Under the pieces are notes generated by a model, which saw only the letters and a program-made list of their open reading frames with translations, had not been told where the DNA came from and did no database searches. The position numbers and the translations under genes were made by a program. Shown in pieces: positions 33,250 to 41,979 of a stretch of 64,000 nucleotides of DNA; positions within the stretch are counted from its first letter, which is position 1; every line of letters begins with the position of its first letter. This stretch comes from Halococcus agarilyticus (GTDB lineage: Archaea; Halobacteriota; Halobacteria; Halobacteriales; Halococcaceae). Where the stretch lies: contig NZ_BAFM01000008.1 in assembly GCF_000334895.1 (NCBI RefSeq), positions 93,918 through 157,917 of the forward strand, read 5' to 3'.

Positions 33250-34140
33250 CTAGAGCTTGCCCGCTTTCTGCAGTTTCATCAGGTCCTCGGTGTCGAGGGT
33301 CTCGCCCTGCTTGAACTGCTCGTAGATCTCCTCGGCCTCGGCCTCGGCCTCCTCGCGCTTCTTGTCGCGCTCGGATTTGCGCTCCTCTTCTTCCTCCTTG
33401 TCCATCTCGCGCAGGCGCTTTTGCACCTCGACGAAGTCCTCGTGGTGGCGGTCGGCGGTCTCCTGGGCCTCGACGAACTTCTCGTGCCACTCGTCGGCCT
33501 CGTCGCGGACGTCGTCGGCCTCGCGATAGGCCTCGATCATCTGGTTGTGGTGTTCCTGGGCCTCGTCGGCGAGCTCGGTGACCTTCTCGTGGTGTTCGGA
33601 GGCCTCCGCACGGACCTCCTCGGCCTCGGCCTTGACCTCTTCGAGCCCGTCGGTCTCGTCGAGCGCCTCCTGTCGCTGTCGATACTCGTCGCGCTTGTTC
33701 TCGATCTTCTCGATCAGCTCGCGCTCGTCCTCGGCCGAGAGCACCTCGGTCTGCTGCTTGAACTCGAGGTCCTCGATCTCGGATTCGAGCTCGTCGAGGT
33801 CCTTCCCCTCGTCGAGTTCGAGGTCGGACTTCATGTCGTCGACCTCGTCGAACAGCTCGTTGGCCTCGGCGTTGAGCTCGTTGCGTTTCGACTTGTGCTC
33901 CTGTACCTGGTCGTTCAGCTCGTCGCGTTTTTCCCTGTGCTCTTGGGCGGCGTCGACCTGCTCGCGGGTTTTCGCGTTGAGCTCGTCGCGCTTGCTGGCA
34001 CGCTCGGAGGCCATCTGGTTCAAGTCGTTGCGCCGGTCGCGGAGCTTGCCGGCGAGTTTGATGAGCTGGCCTTTCGAGTCGCTGTCGAGGTCGTCGTCGG
34101 TGAGTTCGACGTTCGCTGATTGATCGATTGTGCTTGGCAT
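33250..34140 (-). CDS. COG1340-type long coiled-coil protein
   Basis: 296 residues, almost entirely charged heptad-like helix, from about residue 25 (KGQLIKLAGKLRDRRNDLNQ) through repeated KRDELN units and ELDELESEIEDLE to DKKREEAEAEAEEIYEQF. Very rich in Glu, Lys, Arg and Asp, with no membrane segment. The C-terminal tail LDTEDLMKLQKAGKL is more compact. This matches the conserved archaeal coiled-coil proteins of COG1340; their function is not established, and some are annotated, without proof, as phosphoserine-phosphatase-like. The start at 34140 yields MPSTIDQSANVEL. A possible TATA stretch (ggatttaaac, 34294-34303) is about 155 bases away, implying a long leader if used. Confidence 0.8.
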   Translation of the reverse strand: MPSTIDQSANVELTDDDLDSDSKGQLIKLAGKLRDRRNDLNQMASERASKRDELNAKTREQVDAAQEHREKRDELNDQVQEHKSKRNELNAEANELFDEVDDMKSDLELDEGKDLDELESEIEDLEFKQQTEVLSAEDERELIEKIENKRDEYRQRQEALDETDGLEEVKAEAEEVRAEASEHHEKVTELADEAQEHHNQMIEAYREADDVRDEADEWHEKFVEAQETADRHHEDFVEVQKRLREMDKEEEEERKSERDKKREEAEAEAEEIYEQFKQGETLDTEDLMKLQKAGKL

Positions 34141-34395
34141 GGTTCGTTACGATTCCAGTCGCGCCGGCGTCCGTGGTCGCCGCTCCCGGTCGGTCGCTGT
34201 CGGCTGTCGAGGAGAAGCCCGTGTCATTTCGGTGTGCGTGCGGTCCCACAGAGACGCCAGCGGCGTTCTGGTACCTGCACGTACTGCCAGGATGGATTTA
34301 AACGTTGTGGTCACGACAGTCTGTAAACAAGTGTCATGGATCGTGCGCCGCCGACCGCTTCGTTTTCCTACTCGACCGTTCTGCCGATCCGCCAT

Positions 34396-36069
34396 CTACC
34401 GTTTGACGGTGGTAATCACGTCACGACCGCCGATCGACAGCGACAGCTCGACGGCTCGTGCGTCCGCCGGCACGTCGATCTCGCCGACCGCGTCCCACGA
34501 GAGGGGGCTGATCTCGACCGACAGCGTCCCGTCGGCGTCGGCGGCCGTCCACGCGAGGTTTCCCCCCACTGGTTCGGGCGTGTCGTTCACCACGACGACA
34601 CGGGTCGCGCCTCGCGTCGACTCGTCGAGAAACGCTTTCACCGGTTCGAACGCCGTCTCGACGGCGTCGACGGCGTGTTCGCTCGCCGCCGGTGAGAGTG
34701 CCGTGACGATCGGGCGACCCGACTGCCGGAGCGATTCGAGCGCGCGTCTGGCCCGCGCGGCCGCGCCCGCACCCGTCCCCGGGACCACGTACCTGGTCTG
34801 TGCGCCGGCGTCGAGCGGGTCGTCGGCACCGGCGAACCCGTCGAGCACCCACGCGTTCGCGGTCGTCACCTCGTCGGGACCGGCGTCGAAACCCGGGAGG
34901 ACGAAGGCGGGGACGTCGTCCGGCAGCGCCGCCGCGGCCGCGCTCGCGGTCGCCGCGGGATCGCCGCTCCCGGTCGCACGGAGCGCATAGCGATCACTCT
35001 CGTCGGTGGCGGATTCAAAGCTCGCGGCGTCGTCGCGGACCCCGAACCCCGCGAGGCTCGGGTGGTGGCCGTACGTGCCACCGAGGGTGCGGGCGACCCG
35101 GCGCGGTCGTTCGACGTCGAACTCGCCGGGAGCGAGCGGAACGTCCTGAAGGACGAGCAGCCCCGCCTCGTCGGCGGCGTCGTAGAACGCGGGCGGCGGG
35201 ACTGCACCCACAGGACGGACGAGAGTCGCGTTCGCCGCGAGCGCGCGCTCGACTGTCTCGGGGGTGGCCGACCGCGAACACCACCCTCGGATCGGGACAC
35301 GAGTGCCGTTGACCACCATCCCGTCGGCGCTGCTCTCGACCGTTCGGAAGCCGGTTGTGGCGGTGCGTTCGCTCCCGCCGAGCGCGGCGTCGACGACGTA
35401 GCGATCCTGCGCACCGAACCCGTGAGGATGCCAGCGGTCCGGATCGCGGACCGTGAGCTGACCGCGGACGGTCACGCGCTCGCCCGCGTCGGCGGTGACG
35501 CCGACCTGGCTCAGTGCGCTCATCCCGTCCGTGCCCGTCCGTCGAAGCGAGAGCGTGATCCGGTTCTGAAGGTCGGTGCCCGCGTCGACGGTGACGATCG
35601 CGTTGACGCCCGTCCCGTCGTCGGTTGCGTAGTGACGGATCGTGAGGTCGGTGACGACGTTTTCGGGGGTGGGTTCGACGCTCGCTCGTCGGACGCCAGG
35701 GATCGTTGGCTCGTTCGCCGGCGACGCCTCCCCGGCGTCGTCGAATCGGTTCTCGGGCGCGCGACATTCGACGAGGAGTTCGTTCTCGGGAGCGGGGTCG
35801 AACACCGTTCGGAACGGCGTGAACGGGGTGTCGTGCGTGCCGCGGAACTCGTCGTTCAGCCAGACGCGCCCGCGGGGCGAGAGGCCGTGGAGTTCGAGCA
35901 GCGCACGACCCGCCCCCTCGCGCGGATCCGCGAACGATGTCCGGTAGGCGACGGCGTGCTCGCCGGCGAGCCGCGACGGACGCGGCGAATCGACCGCCGT
36001 CCACTCGTCGACGGTCGGTGGTCCCTCCGCGGGATCGACGGCTGCGGCTTCCCACTCGCGGAGTTCCAT
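34396..36069 (-). CDS. Glycoside hydrolase family 2-like protein
   Basis: 557 residues. The N-terminal jelly-roll part has SFADPREGAGRALLELHGLSPRGRVWLNDEF and an H-D-T-PFTPFR segment, typical of GH2 sugar-binding domains. An Ig-like domain and a TIM-barrel-like part follow (VPIRGWCSRSATPETVERAL, FYDAADEAGLLVLQDVPL, GTYGHHPSLAGFGVRDD). Usual GH2 enzymes exceed 600 residues and carry an NE acid/base pair; I do not see a clear NE at the expected strand end, so activity is doubtful. The start at 36069 (MELREWEAAAVD) is favoured; an ATG at 36099 would add ten residues. No sugar-transport genes are adjacent. Confidence 0.7.
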   Translation of the reverse strand: MELREWEAAAVDPAEGPPTVDEWTAVDSPRPSRLAGEHAVAYRTSFADPREGAGRALLELHGLSPRGRVWLNDEFRGTHDTPFTPFRTVFDPAPENELLVECRAPENRFDDAGEASPANEPTIPGVRRASVEPTPENVVTDLTIRHYATDDGTGVNAIVTVDAGTDLQNRITLSLRRTGTDGMSALSQVGVTADAGERVTVRGQLTVRDPDRWHPHGFGAQDRYVVDAALGGSERTATTGFRTVESSADGMVVNGTRVPIRGWCSRSATPETVERALAANATLVRPVGAVPPPAFYDAADEAGLLVLQDVPLAPGEFDVERPRRVARTLGGTYGHHPSLAGFGVRDDAASFESATDESDRYALRATGSGDPAATASAAAAALPDDVPAFVLPGFDAGPDEVTTANAWVLDGFAGADDPLDAGAQTRYVVPGTGAGAAARARRALESLRQSGRPIVTALSPAASEHAVDAVETAFEPVKAFLDESTRGATRVVVVNDTPEPVGGNLAWTAADADGTLSVEISPLSWDAVGEIDVPADARAVELSLSIGGRDVITTVKR

Positions 36070-36232
36070 GCTTCGAGCCGGGTGCGCCGCGATCATAGTC
36101 CTTGCGTCGAACCTTTTTACTGCGGGGAGATCGCGCTCGCTGCGCTCGCGCGACCCCCTCTGCTCACGGGCGGCAAAACCGCCCGTTCGCACGGCCAGCA
36201 GGACGGCGGTAGCGAGGCGCTACGCGTGGTTC

Positions 36233-36318
36233 GAAAGACGCTTCGCGTCTTTCGTCATCCCGAAAATCTTCGATTTTCGGGCGACCTCGAACCGTTCGCG
36301 CGGCGAAGCCGCGCGAAG
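36233..36318. repeat. Hairpin cluster 1 (order A-B-C)
   Basis: Three successive perfect stems: A cgaaagacgc-ttc-gcgtctttcg (36233-36255), B cccgaaaatc-ttc-gattttcggg (36260-36282), C ttcgcgcggc-gaa-gccgcgcgaa (36296-36318). A and B are separated by tcat-like spacer sequence. Confidence 0.8.
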
Positions 36319-36489
36319 AAGCCGTCCCGCTCGGCTTGCAAAAACGTTCACCGAATCGGCATAGCCGCTCCGAGCCCTCGTTCGCTCCGCTCACGAGGAC
36401 ATGAAAAACACCCGCTCGCTCACTCGCGTTGCTCGTTCGCTCGCGGTAGAACTCCTGGCGCTCGCCGCAACCGCCCCGCCTCCGCACAA

Positions 36490-36609
36490 CACCGCCGAAG
36501 CCCTCGGGCGCTCGCGTTGCTCACGGGTCGCTCCGCTCCCCGTTCGCTCGGCGGCGCTCACTACGTTCGCGCCACCCACCGCTCACGCCCTCGCCCTTCA
36601 TCCGCCAGG
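36490..36609 (+). repeat. GCCGAAGCCCTCGGG module, copy B (expanded)
   Basis: The two blocks of copy A (29133-29198) recur at 36490-36514 and 36582-36609, here separated by about 67 bases instead of about 15. The tail ccaggcccgcacc found right after copy A appears only at 36767-36779, beyond an insertion carrying hairpins. Confidence 0.65.
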
Positions 36610-36752
36610 AGAGCAAGCTCTCCTGAGTCTCGTGGTTCGAAAATCAGAGATTTTCGTCATCACGAAAGACGCGAAGCGTCTTTCGGACGAACTCGCTGCG
36701 TTCTCGTGAACGAAAGTGAACGAGAGTCCGGAGCACGTTCCACGTGCTCCGG
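36607..36752. repeat. Hairpin cluster 2 (B before A)
   Basis: Four perfect stems: aggagagc-aa-gctctcct (36607-36624), B' cgaaaatc-aga-gattttcg (36638-36656), A' cgaaagacgc-gaa-gcgtctttcg (36663-36685), and ccggagcacg-ttcca-cgtgctccgg (36728-36752). A and B stems are the same as in cluster 1 but in swapped order within the same surrounding words (ggttc ... gtcatc). Confidence 0.8.
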
Positions 36753-36862
36753 CACTCGTCGAGACGCCAGGCCCGCACCACCGTCGCCGCTTGCGTCGGA
36801 CTATTTCACTTTCACTCCGGGGATGGCACCGGTTGATACCTCCCGGGACCCGTTCGACAGGT

Positions 36863-37021
36863 ATGTTCGAGGAACTCGCCGCGACGTGCGAGGCGGCCGA
36901 GTGCGACCGCGACCTCCCGGACGAACCCGCGCTCGTCTTCCGCGACCCGGCCGGGGAGCGCCGTGCGTACGAGTGTGCGTGCGGGGAAGTCACGGTGACG
37001 ATCGCGAAGACACAGACATAA
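36863..37021 (+). CDS. Small cysteine-containing haloarchaeal protein
   Basis: 52 residues, MFEELAATCEAAECDRDLPD up to a CACGEVTVTIAKTQT ending. Four cysteines in two pairs (CEAAEC and CAC) separated by about 28 residues suggest a small zinc-ribbon-like or metal-binding fold. It is too short for most automatic ORF calls in this frame, but it lies 24 bases before the DUF371 gene on the same strand and is in a sensible position for a short operon. No family recognised. Confidence 0.55.
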   Translation: MFEELAATCEAAECDRDLPDEPALVFRDPAGERRAYECACGEVTVTIAKTQT

Positions 37022-37045
37022 GCACCGCACCGACGAGGGAGCGGT

Positions 37046-37459
37046 ATGGAAGCGGTCGTCGACGCACACGGTCACGAGCACGTCACCGCCCAGCATGCGA
37101 GCACGCTCGAACTCACGAGCGACGACTACCTCACGTCCGCCGGCGACTGCATCCTCGGGATCGAGGCCGACCGCACGCCCGCCGACTTCGATCCCGAGTT
37201 CGTCGCGGCCTGTCGCGACGTCGACGCGACGATCACCGCGACGTTCGAGGCGGGCGATCACACCGAGATGGTCCGCGGGCGCGGTCATCCAGAGTTCGAA
37301 TTCACGAACGACCGGAGCCTGGTCTGTCGGACGAGCGAGTACGTCGACGACCGCACGGTGATGGTGGGTGCGGACGCAGCGGCCGCCGACCTCGATCGGG
37401 AGTTCGCGGCGGCGCTCGCCGAGGGTGCGGACCTCCGGGCTACCTTCCGGGTCGAATAG
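37046..37459 (+). CDS. DUF371 family protein
   Basis: 137 residues, a compact beta-rich protein. Its motif set HGHEHVTAQHASTLELTSDDYLT, GDCILGIEADRTPADFD and GRGHPEFEFTNDRSLVCRTSEY matches archaeal DUF371. Function unknown; histidines at the N-terminus could bind metal. It sits between the small cysteine protein and nth, all on the plus strand with short gaps, so co-transcription is likely, although nth seems to have its own promoter. Confidence 0.85.
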   Translation: MEAVVDAHGHEHVTAQHASTLELTSDDYLTSAGDCILGIEADRTPADFDPEFVAACRDVDATITATFEAGDHTEMVRGRGHPEFEFTNDRSLVCRTSEYVDDRTVMVGADAAAADLDREFAAALAEGADLRATFRVE

Positions 37460-37489
37460 GGTTTTGTGGCCGGCGACCGTCCCACAGCC

Positions 37490-38305
37490 ATGAGCGACGA
37501 CGCCGAGCCGACACGGAACATCAGCGGCGGTCCCGACGGTGGCGGGCTCGAAACGGCGTTCGAGGAGCGCGCAGCCGACACGCGCGCCGAGGCCGTGGTG
37601 GACCGGCTCGGGGAGCTGTACTGGCAGAAGACCTACGGCGGCCAAGACGCCTTCGAGTGTCTCGTGCGCACGATCCTGAGCCAGAACACCTCGGACAAGG
37701 CGAGCCAGCCCGCCCACGACGCGCTGATGGATCGGTACGGCGGGAGGGACGGCGATCTCGCCGCTGCGCTCGCCGACGCCGATCAACCCACGCTCGCCGA
37801 GACCATCGAGTCGGCGGGCCTCTACAATCAGAAATCGAAGACGATGATCACCATCGCCGAGCGCGTGGTCGACGAGTACGGGAGCGCAGCCGAGTTCGAC
37901 GAGTTCGTGACCGAGACGGAGCCAGAAACGGTACGCGACGCACTGCTCGATTTCTCGGGTGTGGGTCCCAAGACCGCCGACTGCGTGCTCCTGTTTTCGG
38001 GCGGGCGCGCGGGCGTCTTCCCGGTCGACACCCACGTCCACCGCATCTACCGCCGGCTCGGGATCGCGCCGCCCGACGCCGACCACGAGGAGGTCAGGGC
38101 GGTCGTCGAAGACCAGGTGCCGGCGGAGAAGTGCGGGTTCGGTCACACCGCCTCGATCCAGTTCGGGCGGGAGTACTGCTCCGCGCGCAAGCCAGCCTGT
38201 CTCGACGACCCCGACGCCTGTCCGATGGCGGATCTCTGCGACCAGATCGGCGTCTATCCCGACACGGGCGAGGTGGTCGATCCCGCCGACGCGTCGGTCG
38301 AATAG
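37490..38305 (+). CDS. nth: Endonuclease III, DNA glycosylase/AP lyase
   Basis: 271 residues. HhH-GPD fold: the helix-hairpin-helix with catalytic lysine in FSGVGPKTADCVLLF and the catalytic aspartate in FPVDTHVHRIYRR. Four C-terminal cysteines for a 4Fe-4S cluster are spaced C-x6-C-x6-C-x5-C (YCSARKPAC...DAC...DLC), so the middle gap is longer than the usual x2. It removes oxidised pyrimidines and nicks AP sites in base excision repair. The ATG at 37490 is supported by a TATA-like gggttttgtgg about 27 bases upstream. Convergent with dsbB. Confidence 0.9.
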   Translation: MSDDAEPTRNISGGPDGGGLETAFEERAADTRAEAVVDRLGELYWQKTYGGQDAFECLVRTILSQNTSDKASQPAHDALMDRYGGRDGDLAAALADADQPTLAETIESAGLYNQKSKTMITIAERVVDEYGSAAEFDEFVTETEPETVRDALLDFSGVGPKTADCVLLFSGGRAGVFPVDTHVHRIYRRLGIAPPDADHEEVRAVVEDQVPAEKCGFGHTASIQFGREYCSARKPACLDDPDACPMADLCDQIGVYPDTGEVVDPADASVE

Positions 38306-38311
38306 CCGCCA

Positions 38312-38713
38312 CTACCGACGAACGACGACGACCAGCGCGAGCGAGACGAGCACGAACGCGATCAGCGAGAGGTTCGGCACGGAGAGACCGAGAAATCGGT
38401 ACTGCACAGCCGAACAGCCACCGCCGATCGAGCACGTTCCGGACCCGCCGCTGATCTGGAGCCACGAGTGATACGCGGCGATACCGGCTCCGAGAACCGA
38501 TAGCGGCAGCGCGGTGCGGTAGACGCGGGCGCGGTTTTCGAGCGCGGCCACGCCGAGGATCACCGTCAGAGGATACATCAGGATGCGCTGGTACCAGCAG
38601 AGTTCGCAGGGAATCAGCCCGAGGCCGAGGCTGAGATAGAGGCTCCAGACGGTGGCGACCGCCGTGACGAGCGTGGCGGCCGCAAGTGGGAGGCGGCTAT
38701 TACTGATTTTCAT
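38312..38713 (-). CDS. dsbB: DsbB-like disulfide bond formation membrane protein
   Basis: 133 residues and four membrane segments. The first external cysteine pair is CELCWYQRI (Cys36/Cys39), and a second pair lies in SGTCSIGGGCSAVQYRF. This is the DsbB/VKOR-like arrangement, in which electrons from a DsbA-type thiol oxidase pass to quinone. The start overlaps the end of the upstream nuclease-like gene by 14 bases on the same strand. No dsbA-like gene in the window. Confidence 0.88.
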   Translation of the reverse strand: MKISNSRLPLAAATLVTAVATVWSLYLSLGLGLIPCELCWYQRILMYPLTVILGVAALENRARVYRTALPLSVLGAGIAAYHSWLQISGGSGTCSIGGGCSAVQYRFLGLSVPNLSLIAFVLVSLALVVVVRR

Positions 38714-40005
38714 TGACTACTGCACAGACTGCATCGTTGAATACCCTCGTAATATCATCTGCTATTTCTTGATGATCCTCGAAAGCGTCTCGAAGTGCCT
38801 CGTAGTAGCTATGGGGGAGTTCTTCCTGTTCGAAGGAGTATTCTTCTTCAGTCATCCACATTTTGTAGCCATCGTTCCGCGTAAGGTCTCGGCTTTGGAA
38901 GAAGTCACGAATTCTCTCATCGTCATGAAACCGCTCGTTGAATTCGTCGGTGAAGTCACTATCTGCTCCTTTCGGACAGTACAATTGAAAAGTGAGGAAG
39001 CCCTGTCTAAATGGGTCATCGCTGATGTTGTGTGTGAAGCTTATCCGATAGGGTGCATTGCCGTTGTCTGTCTGTTCTCCATCTTCCGTGAGCTGCCACT
39101 CCTTTCGATAGATGTGCGCGAAATCACCCCTACAACGCCATTTTTCATCACTCCAATTTGGTGGCATGAAATCGCTGGGGAACCGCTCTTTCCACCTTTT
39201 CCGCTCCCGTTCTTGCACGCTGTCAAGCGCACTCTCTACCTGGTTGAATGTATCGGCGTACTCGAAGTACAGCCGCATCTTATCTATCTCGTCCCGCTCT
39301 ATTTTCTCGTCTATCATGTATAGTTCTCGTCTGATGGTGTCGAGGAAATCGGTCAGCTGTGCGTGACTTCTCGACGGGTAACGGCCGTAGCTCTGATGCT
39401 CGAACCTCTCTAGGTTCTCAACTATTTTGCGCCAGGATATGTTGGCAAAAATCAGATGATTTGGCACTTGCCGCTGATTCGGGCGCAAGGTAGATATAGC
39501 TGTGATTGTCTTCCTCTCTGTCCTCGTACTCTTCGATTTCTTCAGTCGTTCTGCTAAATTCGTTTTTGTCAATGTTCCCTATCTTCTTCGAACGGACGTA
39601 CTCAACAGTCTGATCGTTGTGCTCCGACGCGCCGACCTTCATCTCGATGATGACGAACCAGCGACGTTCGGAGTAAATCGTAATGTCCGGCCTAACTCCT
39701 AAGTCACGCATCACCCACTCGGATTTGACTTCGAGTTCTCCGAAGTCGAACCGGTCGAAATCGAATTCCAGTTCCGAATTCTCTTCCAACAGCGACAAGA
39801 ACGCTTCGAGGAAGTCTGTACCAAAACCGTGTGGTTCCGATGGGTCAAGGAAGTACGACAGAATCGTGTTCCAGTCCGTCTCTTTGGACTCCTGTCCGAG
39901 GAGTTGAAGGAACGTCTGTGGCGGCTTCTCGACATCGGGCAACTGTTCGAAGTCTCGCTGGAATTCCGAGAGTGAACCATCCAACTCCTCGGCTTCGTTC
40001 GCCAT
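38700..40005 (-). pseudogene. PD-(D/E)XK nuclease family protein, frameshifted
   Basis: Two frames together make one protein of about 434 residues. The first (40005-39418) starts MANEAEELDGSLSEF and has FLDPSEPHGFGTDFLEAFL and the nuclease core RPDITIYSERRWFVIIEMKVG (Asp...Glu-x-Lys). The second continues after ANISWRKIVENLERF to the stop at 38700. The join lies at a T5 run (minus strand, 39447-39451); removing one T restores a continuous frame DF-ANISW. Base composition is much more AT-rich than the flanks, suggesting transfer. The core resembles stand-alone PDDEXK_4-type nucleases, often defence-linked. It may be a true pseudogene or a homopolymer sequencing error. A TATA-like acgtttatgtc is at 40031-40041. 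Confidence 0.7.
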
Positions 40006-40071
40006 TCACACCCGGTCTCGTACCGGCGTGACATAAACGTTCGTCCGATTACCTGCTCAGTCGCGAAAATT

Positions 40072-41979
40072 CTACTTAAAACGGAACGTCTCCAGGTTCT
40101 TCGGCGCGAACGTTCGCATGTTGTAGTTGTGATACAGCGCGGAGGAGAGGTCCTGGACGCTCGACTCGTCGCCGTGGACGCAGAGCACCTTCTCGGGGCG
40201 GGGGTTCATCGTCTTCACGAAGTTCTCCAGACCCTGGCGGTCGGCGTGGCCCGAGAACCCGTCGACGGTCTCGACGTCGAACTCGAGGTTGAGGGTGTTC
40301 GAGCGCCCGCGGCCATTACGGGGGATCTCGTCCCAGCCGTTCTGGATGCGGCGGCCGAGGGTGCCCTGGGCCTGGTAGCCGACGAAGACCATCGTGGTGT
40401 CGGGGTCGCTCCCCAGATGGTCGAGCCACGACATGATCGGGCCGCCGGTGACCATCCCCGAGGTCGAGAGGACGATCGCAGGATCGCCGGCAGCGACCTC
40501 CTCGCGCTCGTCGTCGCCCTCGTCGATGTGGTTGAACTGCGGCGCGAGGAAGGGGTTGCCGTCGTCGTGGAAGATGCGATCACGGAGGTCGTCCCGGAGG
40601 TACTCGGGGTAGGTGGTGTGGATCGCGGTCGCCTCCCAGATCATCCCGTCCAGATGGACCGGCATCTCGGGGATCTTCCCGGAGCGCATCGCCTCCTCGA
40701 GGACGAGCATGATCTCCTGGGAGCGGCCCACCGCAAAGGCCGGGATCAGGATCTTGCCACCCTGGTCGTGGGTCTCGTTGATGACCTCGATCAGCTTCTC
40801 CTCGGAGTCGGCCTGATCAGTTTGATAGTCGTTCCGTCCACCATATGTGGACTCCATCACGAGCGTCTCGACCCGCGGGAAGTCGTTGACCGCGCCGTTG
40901 AACAGTCTGGTGTCGTCGTAGTGGATGTCGCCCGAAAAGGCCACGTTGTAGAACCCATCGCCGATGTGGAAGTGTGCTACCGACGAACCCAAAATATGGC
41001 CGGCGTTGTGGAGCGTGAGCTTCACGTCGGGCGCGATGTCGGTGACGTCGCCGTACTCGATCGGGATGGCGTGTTTGACCGCCTCCCGGACCATCGCGCT
41101 GTCGTAGGGCGGGCTGCGGCCCTCCTTCGCCGCGACGTCGAGGTAGTCGAGCTGGAGAAGGCCCATCAGGTCGCGGGTCGGCTCGGTGGTGTAGATCGGC
41201 CCGTCGTAGCCGTACTTAAAGAGGAGGGGGATCAGCGCGGAGTGATCGAGGTGGGCGTGGGTCAGGACGACGGCGTCGAGCGAGTTCAGCGGGTTCGCCT
41301 CAGGGACCTGGAGGTAAGGCGCGTCGTCGGAGCCTGGCTTGTCGCCACAGTCGATCAGGATCCTCGTCTCGGGCGTCGAGAGGATGAAGCTCGCGCGGCC
41401 GACCTCCCGACAGCAGCCGAGGGTGGAGATCCGGACCCACTCGTCGTCGGCCATCTCCTCGCGGTGGATCTGCCGGCCGACCCGTTCGAGGATGTCCCGT
41501 CGCTCCTCGCGTTCCTGCTTGAGGAAGCTTCTGACATTGGAAACCGTGGAGGACTCGATCGGCGGGGTTCTGACGACTTCGGGCGTCCAGCCGACTTCCT
41601 GGGTGATCTCCCGGAGCGTCGAACCGTGGCGGCCGATCACCATCCCTGGTTTGGCGGCCTCGATCACGACCTCGCCGGTGTCGGCGTGGAAGTCGAGATC
41701 GGAGACGTCGGCCTTCTCGGGGATCACGTTCAGGACCTGCTCGCGCGCGCTCGCCGGATCGGTGAGCGCGTCGGGGACCGGACGAACAGTGATGCGTTTG
41801 CGGAGCTGGCCCGCGAGGTTCCGGATCAGATCGCCGTTGCGCGCGAACTTCTTCGGGTCGCGCGTGTAGATCACGAGCTCCGGCCCCTCGTAGGTCACGT
41901 CCGACACGGAGATGTCGTTCGGGAGTTCGTCGACTATCGTCGCCTGTAGCTCGTCGAGCTGCTTGTCAACCGTACTCAT
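40072..41979 (-). CDS. aCPSF1 (FttA) beta-CASP ribonuclease with KH domains
   Basis: 635 residues. Two N-terminal KH-type domains (second with PGMVIGRHGSTLREI, about residues 105-120), a metallo-beta-lactamase domain with VVLTHAHLDHSALIP (motif 2) and the aspartate of FSGDIHYDD, and a beta-CASP domain (PAFAVGRSQEIMLVLEEA; VDGFSGHADRQGLENF). Archaeal aCPSF1 cleaves U-rich RNA 3' ends and ends transcription. The start at 41979 gives MSTVDKQLDELQ; the long open frame beyond has no homology. Divergent from the gene at 42293 across 313 bases. Confidence 0.93.
   Translation of the reverse strand: MSTVDKQLDELQATIVDELPNDISVSDVTYEGPELVIYTRDPKKFARNGDLIRNLAGQLRKRITVRPVPDALTDPASAREQVLNVIPEKADVSDLDFHADTGEVVIEAAKPGMVIGRHGSTLREITQEVGWTPEVVRTPPIESSTVSNVRSFLKQEREERRDILERVGRQIHREEMADDEWVRISTLGCCREVGRASFILSTPETRILIDCGDKPGSDDAPYLQVPEANPLNSLDAVVLTHAHLDHSALIPLLFKYGYDGPIYTTEPTRDLMGLLQLDYLDVAAKEGRSPPYDSAMVREAVKHAIPIEYGDVTDIAPDVKLTLHNAGHILGSSVAHFHIGDGFYNVAFSGDIHYDDTRLFNGAVNDFPRVETLVMESTYGGRNDYQTDQADSEEKLIEVINETHDQGGKILIPAFAVGRSQEIMLVLEEAMRSGKIPEMPVHLDGMIWEATAIHTTYPEYLRDDLRDRIFHDDGNPFLAPQFNHIDEGDDEREEVAAGDPAIVLSTSGMVTGGPIMSWLDHLGSDPDTTMVFVGYQAQGTLGRRIQNGWDEIPRNGRGRSNTLNLEFDVETVDGFSGHADRQGLENFVKTMNPRPEKVLCVHGDESSVQDLSSALYHNYNMRTFAPKNLETFRFK

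Larger units (their letters stand above)
36070..36862. other. Noncoding block dense in perfect hairpins
   Basis: No gene is supported over nearly 800 bases. It contains seven perfect hairpins (36233-36255, 36260-36282, 36296-36318, 36607-36624, 36638-36656, 36663-36685, 36728-36752) and a spread copy of the GCCGAAGCCCTCGGG module (36490-36609). Open frames here are by-products of the palindromes. Confidence 0.7.

Noticed and set aside
36233..36752. Possible CRISPR array
   Set aside because: The palindromes repeat in pairs with different order and spacing, with no regular repeat-spacer pattern, leader or cas genes.
35062..38454. An open frame of more than 1100 codons on the plus strand
   Set aside because: It runs antisense through the glycoside-hydrolase-like gene, across the hairpin block and out of frame over nth. 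The product is an arginine- and alanine-rich mix without any motif, as expected of GC-rich shadow frames.
39418..39490. Programmed frameshifting in the nuclease gene
   Set aside because: There is no slippery heptamer followed by a clear downstream structure. A single-base homopolymer change explains it more simply.
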